Assembly: GCA_017477205.1 (NCBI GenBank)
Contig: JAFUXE010000049.1
Coordinates: 1 to 31,027, forward strand
Direction: 5' to 3'
DNA: 31,027 nucleotides
Source: Alloprevotella sp.
Lineage (GTDB): Bacteria; Bacteroidota; Bacteroidia; Bacteroidales; Bacteroidaceae
The first letter of the stretch is position 1; each line of letters begins with the position of its first letter. A program made the position numbers and the translations under genes. Below are positions 1 through 7,316 of this stretch, in pieces. The notes beneath the pieces are model-generated. The model did not search any database. It saw nothing but the letters and a program-made list of their open reading frames with translations, and had not been told where the DNA came from.

Positions 1-173
1 CACAGGAACTCTCGGAACGGAACCTCTACCTGCCGCTCCGCGACGGCATCAGCTCCCCGCTCGTCACTCGTCACCCATCAACCACCTTCGACCTCCAGGG
101 CCGCAGGCTCAAACAGGAGCCGCAGCAGGGCGTGTTCATCCGGGACGGGAAGAAAGTGATAAGGAGTAAATAA
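1..173 (+). CDS. C-terminus of a secreted protein (5' end outside window)
   Basis: The reading frame is open from base 3 to the TAA at 171-173, giving about 56 residues; the rest lies upstream. The tail contains FDLQGRRL followed by a GVFIRDGKK stretch, the C-terminal signature seen on many secreted Bacteroidales proteins and resembling a type IX secretion sorting tail; that localisation is an inference. Just before the tail the protein reads PLVTRH, encoded by two copies of a 7-base repeat (60-74). The last ~85 coding bases and the first bases after the stop are nearly identical to the end of the 281-residue gene at 1695-2540, so the two are probably paralogues or share a copied 3' cassette. 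The function of the missing body cannot be told. Confidence 0.75.
   Translation, partial: QELSERNLYLPLRDGISSPLVTRHPSTTFDLQGRRLKQEPQQGVFIRDGKKVIRSK
60..74 (-). repeat. Heptanucleotide repeat, 2 units, in coding sequence
   Basis: CTCGTCA is repeated in tandem (complement: GTGACGA). It lies in frame and encodes part of PLVTRH in the linker before the C-terminal tail. The same unit recurs at 2791-2818 and 17965-18013. Confidence 0.7.
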
Positions 174-195
174 TACTCCACGCATATATAACTTT

Positions 196-276
196 AACCA
201 CGAAGGACACAAAGATACACGAAACAAGAAACCGCTGCACATCAGAAGTTCGTGTTCCTTTGTGCCCTTCGTGGTT
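196..276 (+). repeat. CACGAAGG palindromic repeat, copy 1
   Basis: The left arm AACCACGAAGG is matched by the right arm CCTTCGTGGTT, with further pairing of internal CACAAAG/CTTTGTG. It begins 22 bases after the stop of the upstream gene. Related copies in the same orientation lie at 1396-1464, 2561-2641 and 16850-16917. The 174-590 stretch otherwise holds no convincing gene, only this element, a second short repeat (420-450) and a possible promoter. Confidence 0.8.
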
Positions 277-419
277 ATTTGTTTTTCTGTTTTTTAGCAA
301 TTCGTTGCCTACGGCAAGAAATCCTGCAAATCAGAACAAATAAAACAGAGAAACATAAAAAAGTGAGTTTTTGTAAGATTCGGAAGGGTAGGATAAGAAG
401 TTGCGCGTTAAAGATGGGT

Positions 420-450
420 GAAACACGAAGTCCATGAACTTGCACGAAAA
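420..450 (-). repeat. Short dispersed repeat E, copy 1
   Basis: Read on the minus strand it contains TTTCGTGCAAGTTC followed by GGACTTCGTG. A near-identical copy is on the plus strand at 12919-12947. It shares the word TTCGTG with the CACGAAGG family and may be a relative of it. Confidence 0.55.
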
Positions 451-503
451 AATCTTGTCGGCAAAAAAAGGTGCAAACCTCTTCCATATCTCTCCGAAAG
501 AAC

Positions 504-511
504 TATCTTTG
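504..511 (+). promoter_or_regulatory. Possible -7 box for the zeta-toxin-like gene
   Basis: TATCTTTG fits the Bacteroidetes -7 consensus TAnnTTTG and lies 79 bases before the chosen start at 591. No clear TTG is found about 20 bases upstream, so support is partial. Confidence 0.4.
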
Positions 512-590
512 CCAAGTAAACATCAACAAATCAGTCAGAAAGTCCCATTACGCATCCACACAATCATTTGAGTATCAAAGCCATTATCCT

Positions 591-1163
591 ATGAATAGAA
601 ATTTATATATAATAAGCGGATGTAATGGTGCAGGCAAGACGACAGCATCTTATACAGTACTGCCGGAAATACTTGAATGCAGGGAGTTCGTTAATGCCGA
701 CGAGATTGCTCGTGGCCTTTCGCCTTTTAATCCAGATAGCATGGCTATAGAAGCGGGGCGGTTGATGCTGAAACGCATAGATGAATTACTTCATCGAAAT
801 GAATCATTTTCAATAGAGACGACTCTCGCCTCCAAATCATATTTGAATCTCGTACAAAGGGCGCAGGCTAAGGGGTACCGGGTGAGCATTTTGTTTTTCT
901 GGCTTCGTACGCCTGAACTGGCGATTCAGCGTGTAGCAGAAAGAGTCCAGCACGGTGGGCATAATATCCCGGAAGCAGTGATTAGGCGCAGATATGTTTC
1001 TGGTATCAAGAACTTGTTCAGTATGTTCATGCCTGAAGTGGACTATTGGGTCATTTATGATAACACAGAACAACCGCGCAAGAAAGTGGCAAGCGGAAGA
1101 AAGAACATGAAAACAGATATCTTCTTTGAAGAGTCATATAATAAAATGTTAGGTTATGTCTGA
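591..1163 (+). CDS. Zeta-toxin-like P-loop kinase
   Basis: This 190-residue protein has a Walker A loop (SGCNGAGKTT, residues 9-18), then FVNADEIARGLSPF, SIETTLAS and RVAERVQHGGHNIP. This order is typical of the zeta toxin/UDP-N-acetylglucosamine kinase family, whose members phosphorylate UDP-sugars or other small substrates; here the substrate is unknown. The start was placed at the ATG at 591 because the P-loop follows at the usual short distance; an in-frame ATG at 471 would add 40 residues with no family resemblance. The frame overlaps the next gene by 8 bases, implying translational coupling. The gene is visibly more AT-rich than its neighbours, which suggests acquisition by transfer. 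It could be a toxin of a toxin-antitoxin pair or a housekeeping small-molecule kinase. Confidence 0.82.
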   Translation: MNRNLYIISGCNGAGKTTASYTVLPEILECREFVNADEIARGLSPFNPDSMAIEAGRLMLKRIDELLHRNESFSIETTLASKSYLNLVQRAQAKGYRVSILFFWLRTPELAIQRVAERVQHGGHNIPEAVIRRRYVSGIKNLFSMFMPEVDYWVIYDNTEQPRKKVASGRKNMKTDIFFEESYNKMLGYV

Positions 1164-1338
1164 GAAGGATTATTTGGAGCTGTCAAGGAAATTTGACGAA
1201 GGTCTGGAATTGGCAGAAAAACGAATGTTGCAGGAAAAGGCATTACGAGGCGAGAGCGTCGTCATCTGCGACAGCAACAACCACATCAAGCGCATTCCCG
1301 CCCAACAGATTATTGCCGAGAATCCCTTTTATCAATAA
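1156..1338 (+). CDS. Small protein coupled to zeta-like kinase; candidate antitoxin
   Basis: This 60-residue, charged protein begins MSEKDYLELSRKFDEG, has a helical, Lys/Glu-rich first half (AEKRMLQEKALRG) and a less charged C-terminal half. Its ATG overlaps the last 8 bases of the zeta-like kinase gene, so the two are almost certainly co-translated. I do not recognise a named family. By context it is the best candidate for the partner or antitoxin of the kinase, but it has no clear resemblance to the three-helix epsilon antitoxin and lies downstream, whereas epsilon is usually upstream. The function is therefore inference from position only. Confidence 0.7.
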   Translation: MSEKDYLELSRKFDEGLELAEKRMLQEKALRGESVVICDSNNHIKRIPAQQIIAENPFYQ

Positions 1339-1395
1339 CTGGTTCTGGAGTTGACAAGTGACGAGCTGCGGGAACGTGCGTGCTAAAATCTATAG

Positions 1396-1514
1396 AACCA
1401 CGAACCTGCACGCAGCAGCAGCCTGCACATCCAAGGTTCGTGTTCCTTCGTGCCCTTCGTGGTTAGAAATATCCAGTTAGGAAAAATTATTTTTCCAGTT
1501 GGAAACCTGAAAAA
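1396..1514 (+). repeat. CACGAAGG palindrome (copy 2) plus GGAAAA/TTTTCC element (copy 1)
   Basis: 1396-1464 is a shorter copy of the palindromic repeat (AACCACGAA ... CCCTTCGTGGTT). After a short spacer, 1472-1514 holds CAGTTAGGAAAA and TTTTTCCAGTTGG, a separate AT-rich element. The same two elements stand in the same order at 16850-16985. The 1339-1694 stretch contains no gene that I can support; it holds this repeat pair and the promoter of the next gene. Confidence 0.7.
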
Positions 1515-1638
1515 AGCATTATCATCATACCCGGGCAATGACGCACGAAACGACACGATGATATATTAAACGGACGGCGGGAAACCGCAAGGCGAAATGT
1601 TAAAATTACCCCCCCGTTTTTCATCCGGGAATAATGCA

Positions 1639-1646
1639 TATATTTG
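1639..1646 (+). promoter_or_regulatory. -7 box of the 281-residue secreted protein gene
   Basis: TATATTTG followed by CAGCC is a very typical Bacteroidetes -7 region, 48 bases before the ATG at 1695. A GTTTTT stretch (1616-1621) stands at about the right distance for the -33 element. Confidence 0.6.
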
Positions 1647-1694
1647 CAGCCGGAAACTTATAGCAAACTGTCACACAAAAAAACAAATAGAGCC

Positions 1695-2540
1695 ATGAAA
1701 CAAATCTACCTGACAATGCTATTCGCGCTCTGCACGGTGTGCGCCAGCGCATGGGCACAGGAGCACCGTCCCCTGCTCGAAGAAGGAAAAACGTGGCGCG
1801 TGGCATGGTGGTCTATGAATCTGCCATACTCACATGTGTATGACTACGCCGTAATGGGCGACACTATCGTTGGTGGCAAGACGTGGAAGAAGGTTTATTG
1901 TATAGGCCATACGGACATAGAAAAGGGCACACGGACGGCATACACGGACAGGCCGTACCGCATCATGCGCGAAGAGGACGGACGTGTCTATTTCCTTCGC
2001 AGTACCGTCGATACGGAAGGTGCCCTGCTGATGGATACGCAATGGACAGAGGGGGATGTGCTACGGCCGTATATTGCGCTTAATGACTATCTTGGGACAA
2101 AAGAGTCCGTTATGGCGGAATGGGACGTGTGCGTGAAAGACGTGGGAGAGATAATGAACTGCGGCCACACATATCGTACCTGGACGCTGGAATATGTCAA
2201 TCAGGATAAGCTGGAAGAAAATGGGATTTCTGTACGGCCTACAACCTGGATTGAAGGCGTGGGTGAGGAGTCGCATGGACTGAGCAATAATGGATTGAAC
2301 AGTTATTACATGGACAGTCGCGGATCTACCCTAATGGAGTGTCGGGTGGGTGATGATATTCTGTACAAAAAGGACTTTCCTGCCTTAGAGCAGCTGCTGG
2401 AAGCTGTATCTATAGTAAGTCCCGCCACATCTGAAAATGCCCCTATAGAATCCTTCGACCTCCAGGGCCGCAGGCTCACACAGGAGCCGCAGCGGGGCGT
2501 GTTCATCCGGGACGGCAGGAAAGTGGTAAAGGGCAAATAA
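1695..2540 (+). CDS. Secreted protein of unknown function with DLQGRR tail
   Basis: The protein has 281 residues. The start at 1695 gives a clean signal peptide (MKQIYLTMLFALCTVCASAWAQ, cleavage probably after WA). The body is rich in Trp, Tyr and short beta-strand-like segments such as EEGKTWRVAWWS and DYAVMGDTIVGGKTWKKVY, a pattern seen in expanded families of secreted Bacteroidales proteins with no assigned function. The C-terminus reads FDLQGRRL...GVFIRDGRKVVKGK, resembling the sorting tail of type IX secretion cargo. A promoter box lies just upstream, and a palindromic repeat plus a perfect-palindrome terminator lie downstream. It converges with the 632-residue secreted protein gene. No catalytic motif is visible. 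Confidence 0.8.
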   Translation: MKQIYLTMLFALCTVCASAWAQEHRPLLEEGKTWRVAWWSMNLPYSHVYDYAVMGDTIVGGKTWKKVYCIGHTDIEKGTRTAYTDRPYRIMREEDGRVYFLRSTVDTEGALLMDTQWTEGDVLRPYIALNDYLGTKESVMAEWDVCVKDVGEIMNCGHTYRTWTLEYVNQDKLEENGISVRPTTWIEGVGEESHGLSNNGLNSYYMDSRGSTLMECRVGDDILYKKDFPALEQLLEAVSIVSPATSENAPIESFDLQGRRLTQEPQRGVFIRDGRKVVKGK

Positions 2541-2560
2541 TACTCCCAACATAGGTTTTC

Positions 2561-2641
2561 AACCACGAAGGACACGAATTTGCGCGAAGCAACAGCCGCC
2601 TACACATCCAAGGTTCGTGTTCCTTTGTGACCTTCGTGGTT
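2561..2641 (+). repeat. CACGAAGG palindromic repeat, copy 3
   Basis: AACCACGAAGGACACGAA is matched by TTCGTGTTCC...CCTTCGTGGTT. The central CACATCCAAGG matches copy 2, giving the same orientation. It starts 20 bases after the stop at 2540. Confidence 0.8.
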
Positions 2642-2655
2642 ATATTAAACAAAGT

Positions 2656-2681
2656 GGGGCGTTGCATCGATGCAACGCCCC
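2656..2681. terminator. Bidirectional terminator, 26-base perfect palindrome
   Basis: GGGGCGTTGCATC is followed at once by its exact reverse complement. It lies between two convergent genes (stops at 2540 and 2707) with modest T-rich stretches on either side, so it probably stops transcription from both directions. Confidence 0.7.
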
Positions 2682-2706
2682 GTTCTGTTATAAAATTACG
2701 ATGGGA

Positions 2707-4605
2707 TTACTTCATCACCTTGTGTCCGCCAATGATGTAAACACCCTTCTGAGCGTTCTGCACGCGGCGACCCTGGAGGTCATAGATAGCTGACGAGTGA
2801 CGAGTGACGAGTGACGTGTCGATGCCAGTTGCCTTTGTGAGGACAACCTCAATCTCGGTAAGCTTGTTCGTAGCCGTTGCCACAACCGTCAGCGACGTTA
2901 CTGCCTCAGCTGGCGTCAGCGTAGCAGCTACCTTGCTGTAACCGGTTTCAGGAGCGGGCGTGATGGCGGAAGCGGCGAGTGCCGTACCGTCATAGCTCAG
3001 GGCGATGTCAGCGGCCTTAACAGCACGGAAGGTGGCTTGTGCGATTGCCATGCCTGCGGGAGCCGTAAGGACAATCTGCTGGTCCTTATAAACGCGAACG
3101 TCAACGTTTACGTTGGCTCCGCTGCTTACTACCTGCCAGAAGCGGGGCTTCGTCTTAGCGCCTTCATCATATACGAACGCAAGGCTTACGCCGTTCTTCG
3201 TGAGGGCTTCGGTGATGTTACCTGCGTCCTGTGCGTCGCTTGTGCTGATGGCGTGACCCCACTCGTTGGCATCAAAGTCGAAGTTCACCACTTCACCTTC
3301 CACTACGGGCACGGGCTTCGTGATGGTATAGACACCCGTCACGACAGCGCTTGTCTGGTCGTCAGCATCGTAGGAGATGGCCTTTACGGTCGTCGTCTCG
3401 GTCACAACGAAGGGACCCTCATAGAGCGTGGAGCCGTCGTTGGGCTCGGTGCCGTCAAGGGTATAGAATACGTTGCAGCCGGCAGGCACTTCGATAGCCA
3501 CTTCGGCCTCACCCTCGTAGGTGCCGGGCTCCGTCATGAACTTCGGTGCGGGAACAACGACTACGCTGGCATTCTCCACCACTGCCGTAGGCATGATTTC
3601 AGGATTCTTGTTATATGTGGCGTTGAAAAGTCCCGTCACGTCATACGCTTTGCCGTCGTCGGCATAGCCGCTCATGTCAAGACCCTTGTAGAACTGCACG
3701 CGGTCGGCACCGCTGGCAGCATAGTAGCGCGTACCGTCAGCCACGACGCTGATGCCCTTGAGGACAACGAGCTCGTTCTTGTACTTCATGGCGAGGATGT
3801 CGGCCACGGTAGCCTCCACCGGCACGGCAGCTTCCTCGGAAGCCGTGACGGTGAGCGTGCTCAGGTTCGTAGCGTCACCGGCAGCGGTGAACTCGGGAAT
3901 CAGGTTGTAGATGACGAAGTTGCCCTTCACCGTTCCGTTCAGTACAGCGTTCAGGGGCAGCTCAAGGCCGGTCTTGTAGAACTGGATGGCATTTGCACCT
4001 TCGCGTACATATACGATGTCTCCGTCCACGTGGGTAACCTTGGCATTCGTCAGCGTCAGGTTGACGTTGGCGATGTTGGCCGTAGCCTCAGCGAGGCTTG
4101 CCAGCGTCACTTCCGTATAAGACACCTCGGGGTTTGTGCCGGTGCCGGCTTCGCCGTCCACCTCTACGGATGCAAAGCAGAACTGTCCTGCCTTGGATTC
4201 ACCATCCGTGCCATAGGTGGCCTTTTCGCCCACGGTGAACGTCACCTCGGCAGCGTCGCCAGTCCACGTAACCGTCCAGGCTTCCTTGTCAATGACAACA
4301 TTGCCGACGGAAGCCGTGATTTCCGTGAGGCGCTTCTTGCCCTGTGTGGAGATGTTGAAGACGAGCTTCTTCAGGCTGTTACCGGCAACCGTGAGCGAGC
4401 CCTTTGCATAGACACGCACGTCCTGACCGTTTGCGTTGAAGGTGGGAGCCGTCCCGCCACTGTTTTTGGCGGCAGTGAACGTGAAGCCCTGTGCGGGCAC
4501 AGCTACGCCGTCGCCAATGGCTGAAAGTTCAGTGGCACTAATCGTGACGGCCTGTGCGGCAGCCATCATGAACAATGCACCGAGAAGAAGTAGAGTTTTC
4601 TTCAT
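2707..4605 (-). CDS. Large secreted multidomain protein, chitobiase-like C-terminal module
   Basis: A 632-residue protein with a signal peptide (MKKTLLLLGALFMMAAAQA). Residues ~25-150 and ~445-590 look like two related beta-sandwich segments (both contain RVYAKG or RVYKDQ and end in an 'LTEI' strand). Residues ~160-345 hold two repeats with 'IQFYKTGL' and 'VQFYKGLD', suggesting paired OB-like or nucleic-acid-type folds often found in Bacteroidales surface proteins. Residues ~360-435 contain FYTLDGTEPNDGS and TTTVKAISYD, the signature of the chitobiase/beta-hexosaminidase C-terminal (CHB_HEX_C_1) domain. The tail is IYDLQGRRV...GVYIIGGHKVMK, a probable sorting signal. A 7-base tandem repeat encodes the linker just before that tail. 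No catalytic site is seen; a surface binding role is an inference. Confidence 0.78.
   Translation of the reverse strand: MKKTLLLLGALFMMAAAQAVTISATELSAIGDGVAVPAQGFTFTAAKNSGGTAPTFNANGQDVRVYAKGSLTVAGNSLKKLVFNISTQGKKRLTEITASVGNVVIDKEAWTVTWTGDAAEVTFTVGEKATYGTDGESKAGQFCFASVEVDGEAGTGTNPEVSYTEVTLASLAEATANIANVNLTLTNAKVTHVDGDIVYVREGANAIQFYKTGLELPLNAVLNGTVKGNFVIYNLIPEFTAAGDATNLSTLTVTASEEAAVPVEATVADILAMKYKNELVVLKGISVVADGTRYYAASGADRVQFYKGLDMSGYADDGKAYDVTGLFNATYNKNPEIMPTAVVENASVVVVPAPKFMTEPGTYEGEAEVAIEVPAGCNVFYTLDGTEPNDGSTLYEGPFVVTETTTVKAISYDADDQTSAVVTGVYTITKPVPVVEGEVVNFDFDANEWGHAISTSDAQDAGNITEALTKNGVSLAFVYDEGAKTKPRFWQVVSSGANVNVDVRVYKDQQIVLTAPAGMAIAQATFRAVKAADIALSYDGTALAASAITPAPETGYSKVAATLTPAEAVTSLTVVATATNKLTEIEVVLTKATGIDTSLVTRHSSAIYDLQGRRVQNAQKGVYIIGGHKVMK
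2791..2818 (-). repeat. Heptanucleotide repeat, 4 units, in coding sequence
   Basis: TGACGAG is repeated three times and followed by TGACGTG. On the coding strand it gives DTSLVTRHSS, directly before IYDLQGRR. The same heptad and peptide occur in fucK (17965-18013) and at 60-74. Confidence 0.8.
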
Positions 4606-4653
4606 AGTTGTTGATTTTTAAGTGATTAAGATGTTGGTTTTCGTCGTGTGCGG

Positions 4654-4684
4654 CAAATGTAAGCCTTTCGCTTCACAATGCCAA
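4654..4684 (-). promoter_or_regulatory. Promoter of the 632-residue secreted protein
   Basis: On the minus strand TTG (4682-4684) is followed after 20 bases by TACATTTG (4654-4661), a full match to the Bacteroidetes -33/-7 arrangement. It lies 49 bases upstream of the ATG. Confidence 0.7.
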
Positions 4685-4718
4685 GCGCGCCGCCGTGTTT
4701 TTCAGGTAAAAAAGAAAA

Positions 4719-4751
4719 CAAAAAAGCGCGCATCCCCTACGGAAATGCGCA
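4719..4751 (-). terminator. Terminator of the rmuC/tRNA-Gln transcript
   Basis: Read on the minus strand, GTGCGCAT, a loop and ATGCGCGC are followed by TTTTTTG. It sits just downstream of tRNA-Gln and would end that transcript before the next promoter. Confidence 0.65.
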
Positions 4752-4773
4752 CTCCCACCCTGTTATGATTCCG

Positions 4774-4845
4774 TTGTCCTGCTCCGACTCGAACGGGGAC
4801 TGAGGGTACCAAAAACCCTAGTGCTAACCATTACACCACAGGACA
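4774..4845 (-). tRNA. tRNA-Gln(UUG)
   Basis: The cloverleaf was built by hand. The acceptor TGTCCTG pairs perfectly with CAGGACA, with discriminator A. The D stem is GTGT/GCAC with TGGTTA in the loop. The anticodon stem AGGGT/ACCCT encloses loop TTTTGGT, giving anticodon TTG (Gln, CAA). The T loop is TTCGAGT. The T stem CCCCG/CGGAG has one C-A mismatch at the second pair. CCA is not encoded. It lies 86 bases after rmuC on the same strand and is followed by a terminator. Confidence 0.9.
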
Positions 4846-4931
4846 ATCCGACCCGCACGGGGTCTTCCCTTCGTGAAAAGAGCGGTGCAAAAGTAAGGCT
4901 TTTCTTGCAAAGTACCAAATTTCCCGTTCAT

Positions 4932-6017
4932 TTATCCCGCAAATTCGGTTCCGGAACGGGCGTCCTCCTTCGTCCTGAGCTTTTGCTCCGCAGTGGGATT
5001 GAGGCCTTTCTCCTTCCAGCCTTCCAACTGGCTGAGGATGCTGCCGCGTCCGGTCGTGAGCTGGTTTTCGGCAGCGTCGTACGCGCGGCGCAGGGCGTCG
5101 ATGCCCTGCCCGATGCGGAGGAAGTTGTCGCCAAAAAGGGCAAACTTCTTGTAGAGGCGCTCTGCGGAAGCGTAGATTTCCTGCACATTCTGCGACTGGC
5201 GCTCCGTCTGCCAGAGGTTGTGGACGAGCTGCAAGGCCATAAGGAGGTTGGCAGGATTCAGGAGGATGACATGGCGCTTGTAGGCATCGGTGGCGAGGGT
5301 GGTGTCTGCCGTAACGGCCGCCACGTAGGCGGCTTCGTTGGGGATGAACATGAGGACGTGCCCGACGGCACCGGGAACGTGGCGCTCATAGTGTTTCCCG
5401 GAAAGTTCACGGACATGCTGGCGTACGCTTTCCACGTGGGCCTTGAGCTGGCGGGTGCGCTCTTCTTCGTCCTCCGCATTGGCATAGCGGACGAAAGCCG
5501 TAAGCGACACCTTAGCATCCACGACAAGGCAGCGTTCGCCAGGCATGCGGACAACGACGTCGGGGATGAAGCGCCCCTCGGCATAGTGGGGTTGCACGTC
5601 GAAGTCCTCGCCGCATCGAAGGCCGGAGGCCTCAAGGAGGTTGGCAAGGATGCCCTCGCCCCAGTTCCCCTGCAACTTGGAATTACCACGAAGCGCACGG
5701 GAAAGTTCCTCCGCCTGTCGCCCGAGGGTTCCCGTCTGGCGCACGAGTGCATCGACGCTGGTCTTCACCTCCGTGTTCCCCTCGATGAAAAGGCGGTGAA
5801 AGCGGCGAAGGTCCTGGTCCAAAGGGTCCAGCATCTCCAGCAGCGTATCGCGGTGGAGGCGGCGCAGCTCCGTGCTTTCCGTGCGCGCCACGTCGGCCGC
5901 CATCTCGCGCAAGACCTTGCGCTCGCCCTCGGCCTCTCCCTTCCGACGATGCTGGCCAAGAAGGTAGCCGCAGGCAAAAAGTAAGATGCCGCAAAGGATG
6001 AGGGAAACGACCGTCAT
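4932..6017 (-). CDS. rmuC: RmuC-family DNA recombination protein
   Basis: A 361-residue protein with an N-terminal membrane anchor (VVSLILCGILLFACGYLLG), a charged helical stretch at ~25-115, then the RmuC core: GNWGEGILANLLEASGL, VVDAKVSLTAF, MFIPNEAAYVAA and ILLNPANLLMALQLV. RmuC proteins limit DNA inversions between short inverted repeats and have a nuclease-like core; the core strands ending in D-x-K (VDAK) fit that fold. That is notable in a segment rich in inverted repeats, though no direct link is shown. It lies 24 bases downstream of waaA on the same strand, so it is probably the last protein gene of the gltX-waaA run. The length is somewhat short for the family (often 400-500), with a shortened coiled coil. 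Confidence 0.92.
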   Translation of the reverse strand: MTVVSLILCGILLFACGYLLGQHRRKGEAEGERKVLREMAADVARTESTELRRLHRDTLLEMLDPLDQDLRRFHRLFIEGNTEVKTSVDALVRQTGTLGRQAEELSRALRGNSKLQGNWGEGILANLLEASGLRCGEDFDVQPHYAEGRFIPDVVVRMPGERCLVVDAKVSLTAFVRYANAEDEEERTRQLKAHVESVRQHVRELSGKHYERHVPGAVGHVLMFIPNEAAYVAAVTADTTLATDAYKRHVILLNPANLLMALQLVHNLWQTERQSQNVQEIYASAERLYKKFALFGDNFLRIGQGIDALRRAYDAAENQLTTGRGSILSQLEGWKEKGLNPTAEQKLRTKEDARSGTEFAG

Positions 6018-6041
6018 GGGCTGATGCTGGTTGAAAGATTT

Positions 6042-7295
6042 CTATTTGCGTTGAAAAATCTCCGAGAAGATGGCGTCTGCGGCTCCTGCATTGCTGCGGA
6101 TATAGCGGCCTGCGGCCTCACCCGCAGCGGCAAGTGCCGCAGGATGGTTGGTCAGGTCGTCCATTGTGGCGGCGAAGCTTTCCGCATCCGTCACCTCGCG
6201 GCAACCGCCGTTCTCAAGGAGAGCCTGCGCCTCACGGAACTTCCTGTTGTTGGGGCCGATGATGACGGGGACGCCATAGACAGCGGCCTCCGGGACGTTG
6301 TGGATGCCGACGCCAAAGCCACCGCCCACGTATGCCACCGTGGCATAGCGGTAGATGCTGGAGAGCTTTCCGTAGCCATCAACAAGCAGGGCGGAGGGAG
6401 CGGCATCCCCGGAGGATTCCGTGTACTCCGAAAGCCTTTCTGCCTGAATGCCAAGCGCTTCAAGGCGCGTCTGCAATTTCCCGATGCGCTCTGCCGATAC
6501 CACGTGGGGCGCGATGATGAGCTTCCAGTCCTTGCCGGAAAAGTAATCCAGATAGACGTCTTCGTCCGCCTCCCAGCTGCTGCCGACGACAAAGGTGCGC
6601 AGGGGCTTCTGCCCGGCACCTGCATGGAGGAAACGCTCCACCTCGGGCAGGTCGGCAGCCTGGTTGCGAATGTCCACGACACGGTCAAAACGCGTGTCAC
6701 CGACGACGGTGACGTTCGTGAGGCCGATTCCGGCCAGCAGTTCGCGCGACGCCTCGTTCTGCACGAAGAAGTGCGTGACGTGACGCAGCACGGCACGGTA
6801 GCCGCAGTTCCACCAGCGGAAGAAGACCTGTCCGGGGCGAAAGATGCTGGAGACGCTATAGACGGGGATTTCGCGGCGATGGAGCTGACGCAGGTAGTTC
6901 GCCCAGAACTCATATTTGATAAATATCGCGCGCGAAGGATGGGCAAGGCGCAGGAAACGCCGTACGCTCCACGCCGTGTCGAAAGGCAGGTAGCAGATGA
7001 CGTCCGCGCCGTCGTAGTTCTTCCGCACCTCGTAGCCCGAGGGGGAGAAGAAGGTGAGCAGGATTTTCTCCTCCGGATGTTCGCGACGCAGGCGTTCCAT
7101 CAGCGGGCGGCCTTGCTCGAACTCTCCAAGCGAGGCGGCATGGAACCAGACGGGACGGTCTTCGGGACAGATGCTTTCGCGCAGGATGCGCCACGTCTCC
7201 CGCTGGCCGCGCACCATCGCCGCCGCCTTCTTGTTGCCGAAAAGCGCCGCAAGGCGTACGCCCAGTTGGTAAAACCAGATAATTAGCGTGAACAC
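6042..7295 (-). CDS. waaA: 3-deoxy-D-manno-octulosonic acid (Kdo) transferase
   Basis: A 417-residue GT-B glycosyltransferase that adds Kdo from CMP-Kdo to the lipid A precursor at the inner membrane, starting the LPS core. Visible features are an N-terminal hydrophobic anchor (FTLIIWFYQLGVRL), FHAASLGEFEQG with the conserved catalytic Glu (E58), FFSPSGYE, FIKYEFWANYL, and the C-terminal nucleotide-sugar site with GGGFGVGIHNVPEAAVYG followed by PVIIGPNNRKF. The length is normal for the family. It sits between gltX (21 bases upstream) and rmuC (24 bases downstream), so the genes are likely co-transcribed. Confidence 0.96.
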   Translation of the reverse strand: MFTLIIWFYQLGVRLAALFGNKKAAAMVRGQRETWRILRESICPEDRPVWFHAASLGEFEQGRPLMERLRREHPEEKILLTFFSPSGYEVRKNYDGADVICYLPFDTAWSVRRFLRLAHPSRAIFIKYEFWANYLRQLHRREIPVYSVSSIFRPGQVFFRWWNCGYRAVLRHVTHFFVQNEASRELLAGIGLTNVTVVGDTRFDRVVDIRNQAADLPEVERFLHAGAGQKPLRTFVVGSSWEADEDVYLDYFSGKDWKLIIAPHVVSAERIGKLQTRLEALGIQAERLSEYTESSGDAAPSALLVDGYGKLSSIYRYATVAYVGGGFGVGIHNVPEAAVYGVPVIIGPNNRKFREAQALLENGGCREVTDAESFAATMDDLTNHPAALAAAGEAAGRYIRSNAGAADAIFSEIFQRK

Positions 7296-7316
7296 GTTGC
7301 TTGGGGATAGGTTCTC

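Noticed and set aside
3037..4524. Open frame of 495 codons opposite the 632-residue secreted protein
   Set aside because: The minus-strand frame has signal peptide, domain signature, sorting-like tail and a promoter; the plus frame has none.
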